This document shows, piece after piece, positions 62,018-64,000 of a stretch of DNA of 64,000 nucleotides; positions within the stretch are counted from its first letter, which is position 1, and every line of letters begins with the position of its first letter. The stretch comes from Muribaculaceae bacterium (GTDB lineage: Bacteria; Bacteroidota; Bacteroidia; Bacteroidales; Muribaculaceae). The position numbers and the translations under genes are program-made. The stretch lies in the NCBI GenBank assembly GCA_017629835.1, contig JAGBWK010000017.1:1-64000 (forward strand). Direction: 5' to 3'. The notes under the pieces are model-generated. The model saw only the letters and a list, made by a program, of their open reading frames with translations. It did no database searches and was not told the origin of the DNA.

Positions 62018-62395
62018 TTATGGCGTTTTTATCATCTTGAATTTACAGCCTTCCTCTACGATACATTCTGTGATTTCTCTGAAGCAATCGCGAACATCAG
62101 AGGGCTCTGGGCAATTTATTTTTTCATAGTGCGACATTGCATTACTGATTTCTCGTGGTAAATCATTTATCGACACATTCAGCTTTCTTGAAAGTTTGTA
62201 TGCTTCTTCTTTTTCCACGATAGCACATAACGCACAGATGCTATCAGGCCTTTCATAGTTGGTTTGTTCACAGAGGATTACAAGGTTGAAATCATTGTCG
62301 TATCCAACATATAAATCTAATATTATTGAGAAATCATCATGAGAACCGAAAATGAAATTCGGACAAATTAAATCATTATGTTTTGGGTACTTCAT
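62018..62395 (-). CDS. Protein of unknown function, 125 residues
   Basis: A cytosolic protein beginning MKYPKHNDLICPNFIFG and ending KFKMIKTP. It has no signal peptide or membrane helix. It contains several cysteines (positions 11, 41, 54, 57 and others), with a C-ALC arrangement at 54-57, but no complete zinc motif. A well-formed promoter and a short leader support a real gene. I do not recognise the family. It lies between the non-coding RNA promoter and a divergent Crp/Fnr regulator. Confidence 0.7.
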   Translation of the reverse strand: MKYPKHNDLICPNFIFGSHDDFSIILDLYVGYDNDFNLVILCEQTNYERPDSICALCAIVEKEEAYKLSRKLNVSINDLPREISNAMSHYEKINCPEPSDVRDCFREITECIVEEGCKFKMIKTP

Positions 62396-62416
62396 ATTCT
62401 ATTAATTCTAATATCA

Positions 62417-62448
62417 CAAAATTATGTATTATTGTTCAAATTTACAAA
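62417..62448 (-). promoter_or_regulatory. Bacteroidetes-type promoter for the unknown gene
   Basis: On the minus strand TTTG (62448 to 62445), a 20-bp spacer and TAATTTTG (62424 to 62417). A second TAAATTTG box lies at 62444-62437. Confidence 0.75.
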
Positions 62449-62506
62449 TTTTGCCGTTTTCCTTCAATTTTTGCACAATTTTATAGATTGTTTGAAAATA
62501 AATCCT

Positions 62507-62514
62507 TAAATTTG
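62507..62514 (+). promoter_or_regulatory. -7 box TAAATTTG of the Crp/Fnr gene
   Basis: TAAATTTG at 62507-62514; -33 unclear. The leader of about 128 nt contains a GC-rich 6-bp stem, GCCGTC (62566-62571) with GACGGC (62602-62607). Confidence 0.5.
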
Positions 62515-62647
62515 TGTTATTAAACATATTTATATTCTTCTCCAATAGTTGTTTGCTTACGAGTCGCCGTCATTTTCAATTGTTTAATTCTGTTATTCAT
62601 CGACGGCACAAATTTCCAATCGACATTAATCAATCACAGATAAAGTA

Positions 62648-63346
62648 ATGATTAAGAGCGCGCTCGAAAAAGTTATTAGTGAAGACCTTTCAGAAATTTG
62701 GTCGATACTTGATTCTGAAGAAAAACGTCGCATTACCGACGCTTTCGTCATTCATAATTTCAAGAAAAACCAAATTATTTATGCTGAAGGTGAGGAGCCT
62801 GAATACCTTTGGTGTCTGCTAAAGGGTAAGGTTAAACTTTTTAAGGACGGTATCGGTGGCCGCTCTCAGATTCTTCGATTGATTCGTCCTGTGCAATATT
62901 TTGGTTATCGAGCTTATTTTGCTGAAGAGCCTTACGTATCAAGTGCTGGCGCTTTTGAAGCCTCAGTTCTTGGCTCGCTCCCTATGTCGTTGGTTATGGA
63001 TATGATTAAGAACAACAATCGCATTGCTCTGTTCTTCATCAAGGAGCTTTCTCGCAACCTCGGTGGCTCTGACACTCGTATCGTAAACCTTACACAAAAG
63101 CATATTCGTGGGCGTTTGGCGGAATCACTCATCGCTTTGCTCGAAAACTATGGCTACGAAGACGATAACTCTACCTTGAAGATTTATATGGCACGTGAGG
63201 ACTTGGCAAACCTATCAAATATGACTACCTCCAATGCCATTCGTACACTATCTGGCTTTGTATCGGAGCATCTGATTACAGTTGATGGTCGCCGCATCCG
63301 CATCCTTAACGAAGCGATGTTGCGCAAAATCTCCAAATTCGGCTAA
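62648..63346 (+). CDS. Crp/Fnr-family transcriptional regulator
   Basis: A 232-residue regulator with an N-terminal cyclic nucleotide-binding-like domain (about 20-140) and a C-terminal winged helix (about 150-225, with REDLANLSNMTTSNAIRTL as the recognition region). No Fnr-type cysteine cluster and no complete cAMP-binding signature is visible, so the signal is unknown. Transcribed divergently from the unknown gene and convergently with menE. Confidence 0.9.
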   Translation: MIKSALEKVISEDLSEIWSILDSEEKRRITDAFVIHNFKKNQIIYAEGEEPEYLWCLLKGKVKLFKDGIGGRSQILRLIRPVQYFGYRAYFAEEPYVSSAGAFEASVLGSLPMSLVMDMIKNNNRIALFFIKELSRNLGGSDTRIVNLTQKHIRGRLAESLIALLENYGYEDDNSTLKIYMAREDLANLSNMTTSNAIRTLSGFVSEHLITVDGRRIRILNEAMLRKISKFG

Positions 63347-63379
63347 TTCTATTTGTTTTTCTGCAGTCTTTATGGATAG

Positions 63380-64000
63380 CTATCGGCGCAGTTTGCCGTT
63401 GGCTGTTCTGTTGAATTTTGCTACAATCTTGACCTCATTGGGTCGCTCTGCGCCCTCTAACGCTACTCTACATTTAGCCAGTATTTCATCTGCTATAGTC
63501 GCCTCTACGTTTTCAAGATATAGCACTGGCACTTCTCCCCAGCGTGCATTTGTTCCTTTCCCAATGTAATAGCTGACGCCTTGGGGGATTATTCTTGCAA
63601 TTTTTTGCTCAATCAGTTCGGGGAACACCTTTATGCCACCACTATTTATGACATTGTCATAGCGTCCCAACCATCGGAATTCACGCTCATTGATTAGTTC
63701 TACGATATCATTCGTTATTACACCCTCAAACCCTTCTCGACTGATTTCAAGGCAACCTCTTTCATCTTGCTGAAATTCTATTCCGGGTAATGCCGTGTAT
63801 TTATCGTCGAGAATTTTGCGTAATGCTACATGGCTGCAAGTTTCGGTCATTCCGTAGCTTATCCACGTATTGATTCCTTGCGACATAAGTGCAATTTCGT
63901 CCGACAGTTTTGGCGCTGCACCTCCAATCAATAGGTTACGCACTTTGCTTAATCTTTGAGGGTTATTCAATAGCCACTCAATTTGTGAAGGGACTACTGG
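63380..64000 (-). CDS. menE: O-succinylbenzoate-CoA ligase-like AMP-binding enzyme, C-terminal part
   Basis: The frame is open to the right edge of the window, so the N-terminal part is missing. About 206 residues are visible. They include VPSQIEWLL, LIGGAAPK, the adenylation motif YGMTETCSH, the hinge motif RWLGRYDNVINSGG-K, and the catalytic Lys-containing end TANGKLRR. This is the acyl-CoA synthetase superfamily; the short C-terminal domain and the VPSQ stretch favour MenE, the menaquinone-pathway ligase, but another acyl-CoA ligase is possible. It ends 33 bp from the convergent Crp/Fnr gene. Confidence 0.8.
   Translation of the reverse strand, partial: PVVPSQIEWLLNNPQRLSKVRNLLIGGAAPKLSDEIALMSQGINTWISYGMTETCSHVALRKILDDKYTALPGIEFQQDERGCLEISREGFEGVITNDIVELINEREFRWLGRYDNVINSGGIKVFPELIEQKIARIIPQGVSYYIGKGTNARWGEVPVLYLENVEATIADEILAKCRVALEGAERPNEVKIVAKFNRTANGKLRR

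Overview
The window looks like a chromosomal segment of a gut-type Bacteroidales bacterium, most likely of the Muribaculaceae or a close relative. This rests on gene content typical of that order (DUF4923 and DUF4250 proteins, a PCMD lipoprotein, GH76 and GH13 enzymes with type 9 secretion-like tails, NspC, and the purH-mreBCD-mrdA-rodA order). It also rests on repeated matches to the Bacteroidetes promoter (TTTG, 19-21 bp, TAnnTTTG) in front of genes. I see no rRNA, tRNA, insertion sequence, prophage or CRISPR array.

Layout. 1-1059: end of a DegT-type aminotransferase and a HAD hydrolase. 1309-8726: purH followed by the rod-shape operon mreB-mreC-mreD-mrdA-rodA. 8964-14067: a secreted GH13 amylase, a LysE exporter and a glutamine synthetase. 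14108-16605 (minus): uvrD preceded by a 58-codon DUF4250 gene whose stop overlaps the uvrD start. 16798-22959: aminotransferase, LolC/E-type permease, DUF805, nspC, a family 2 glycosyltransferase and radC. 23110-29695: secreted GH76, then a minus-strand set of two paralogous barrel-like proteins plus a PCMD lipoprotein, then a DUF4923 lipoprotein. 29772-32364: potassium uptake pair trkH-trkA. 32526-39635 (minus): tig, clpP, clpX, recQ, ftsE, with an unusual 762-bp gap between tig and clpP. 40052-42174: ABC ATPase, permease, GntR regulator and a 28-residue membrane peptide. 42226-46571: nhaC, then lysC and lysA. 46624-50319: purL. 50480-58844 (minus): a coiled-coil lipoprotein, rsmI, an acidic protein, dacB, a nitrilase, an acyltransferase, an unknown protein, a thrC-like gene and a second aspartate kinase. 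59033-61494 (minus): prfC and rfbD. 61658-62395 (minus): a structured non-coding RNA candidate and an unknown gene. 62648-64000: a Crp/Fnr regulator and the end of menE.

Two observations stand out. First, the tig-clpP gap holds a 346-bp structure with strict dyad symmetry: twelve TTCTCA/TGAGAA hexamers, six per arm, with identical spacings (mostly helical-turn multiples) in both arms, while the DNA between the motifs has diverged; the centre is very A/T-rich. This looks like a protein-binding nucleoprotein site (origin-like, centromere-like or regulatory) rather than a decayed repeat. Second, the threonine synthase-like protein keeps the fold but has Asn where the PLP-binding Lys should be, and changes in the phosphate-binding loop and a C-terminal active-site motif. 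It is encoded directly after an aspartate kinase that lacks the homoserine dehydrogenase half, so this apparent thr locus may no longer make threonine.

Other points: a compact bidirectional promoter centred on TTTGCAAA between nspC and the glycosyltransferase, several genes whose -7 box lies only 4-6 nt before the start codon (likely leaderless mRNAs), a probable GntR/YtrA operator over the start site of the ABC operon, and a perfect 13-bp palindrome in front of the second aspartate kinase. No search or folding program was run; family names come from recognising conserved motifs.
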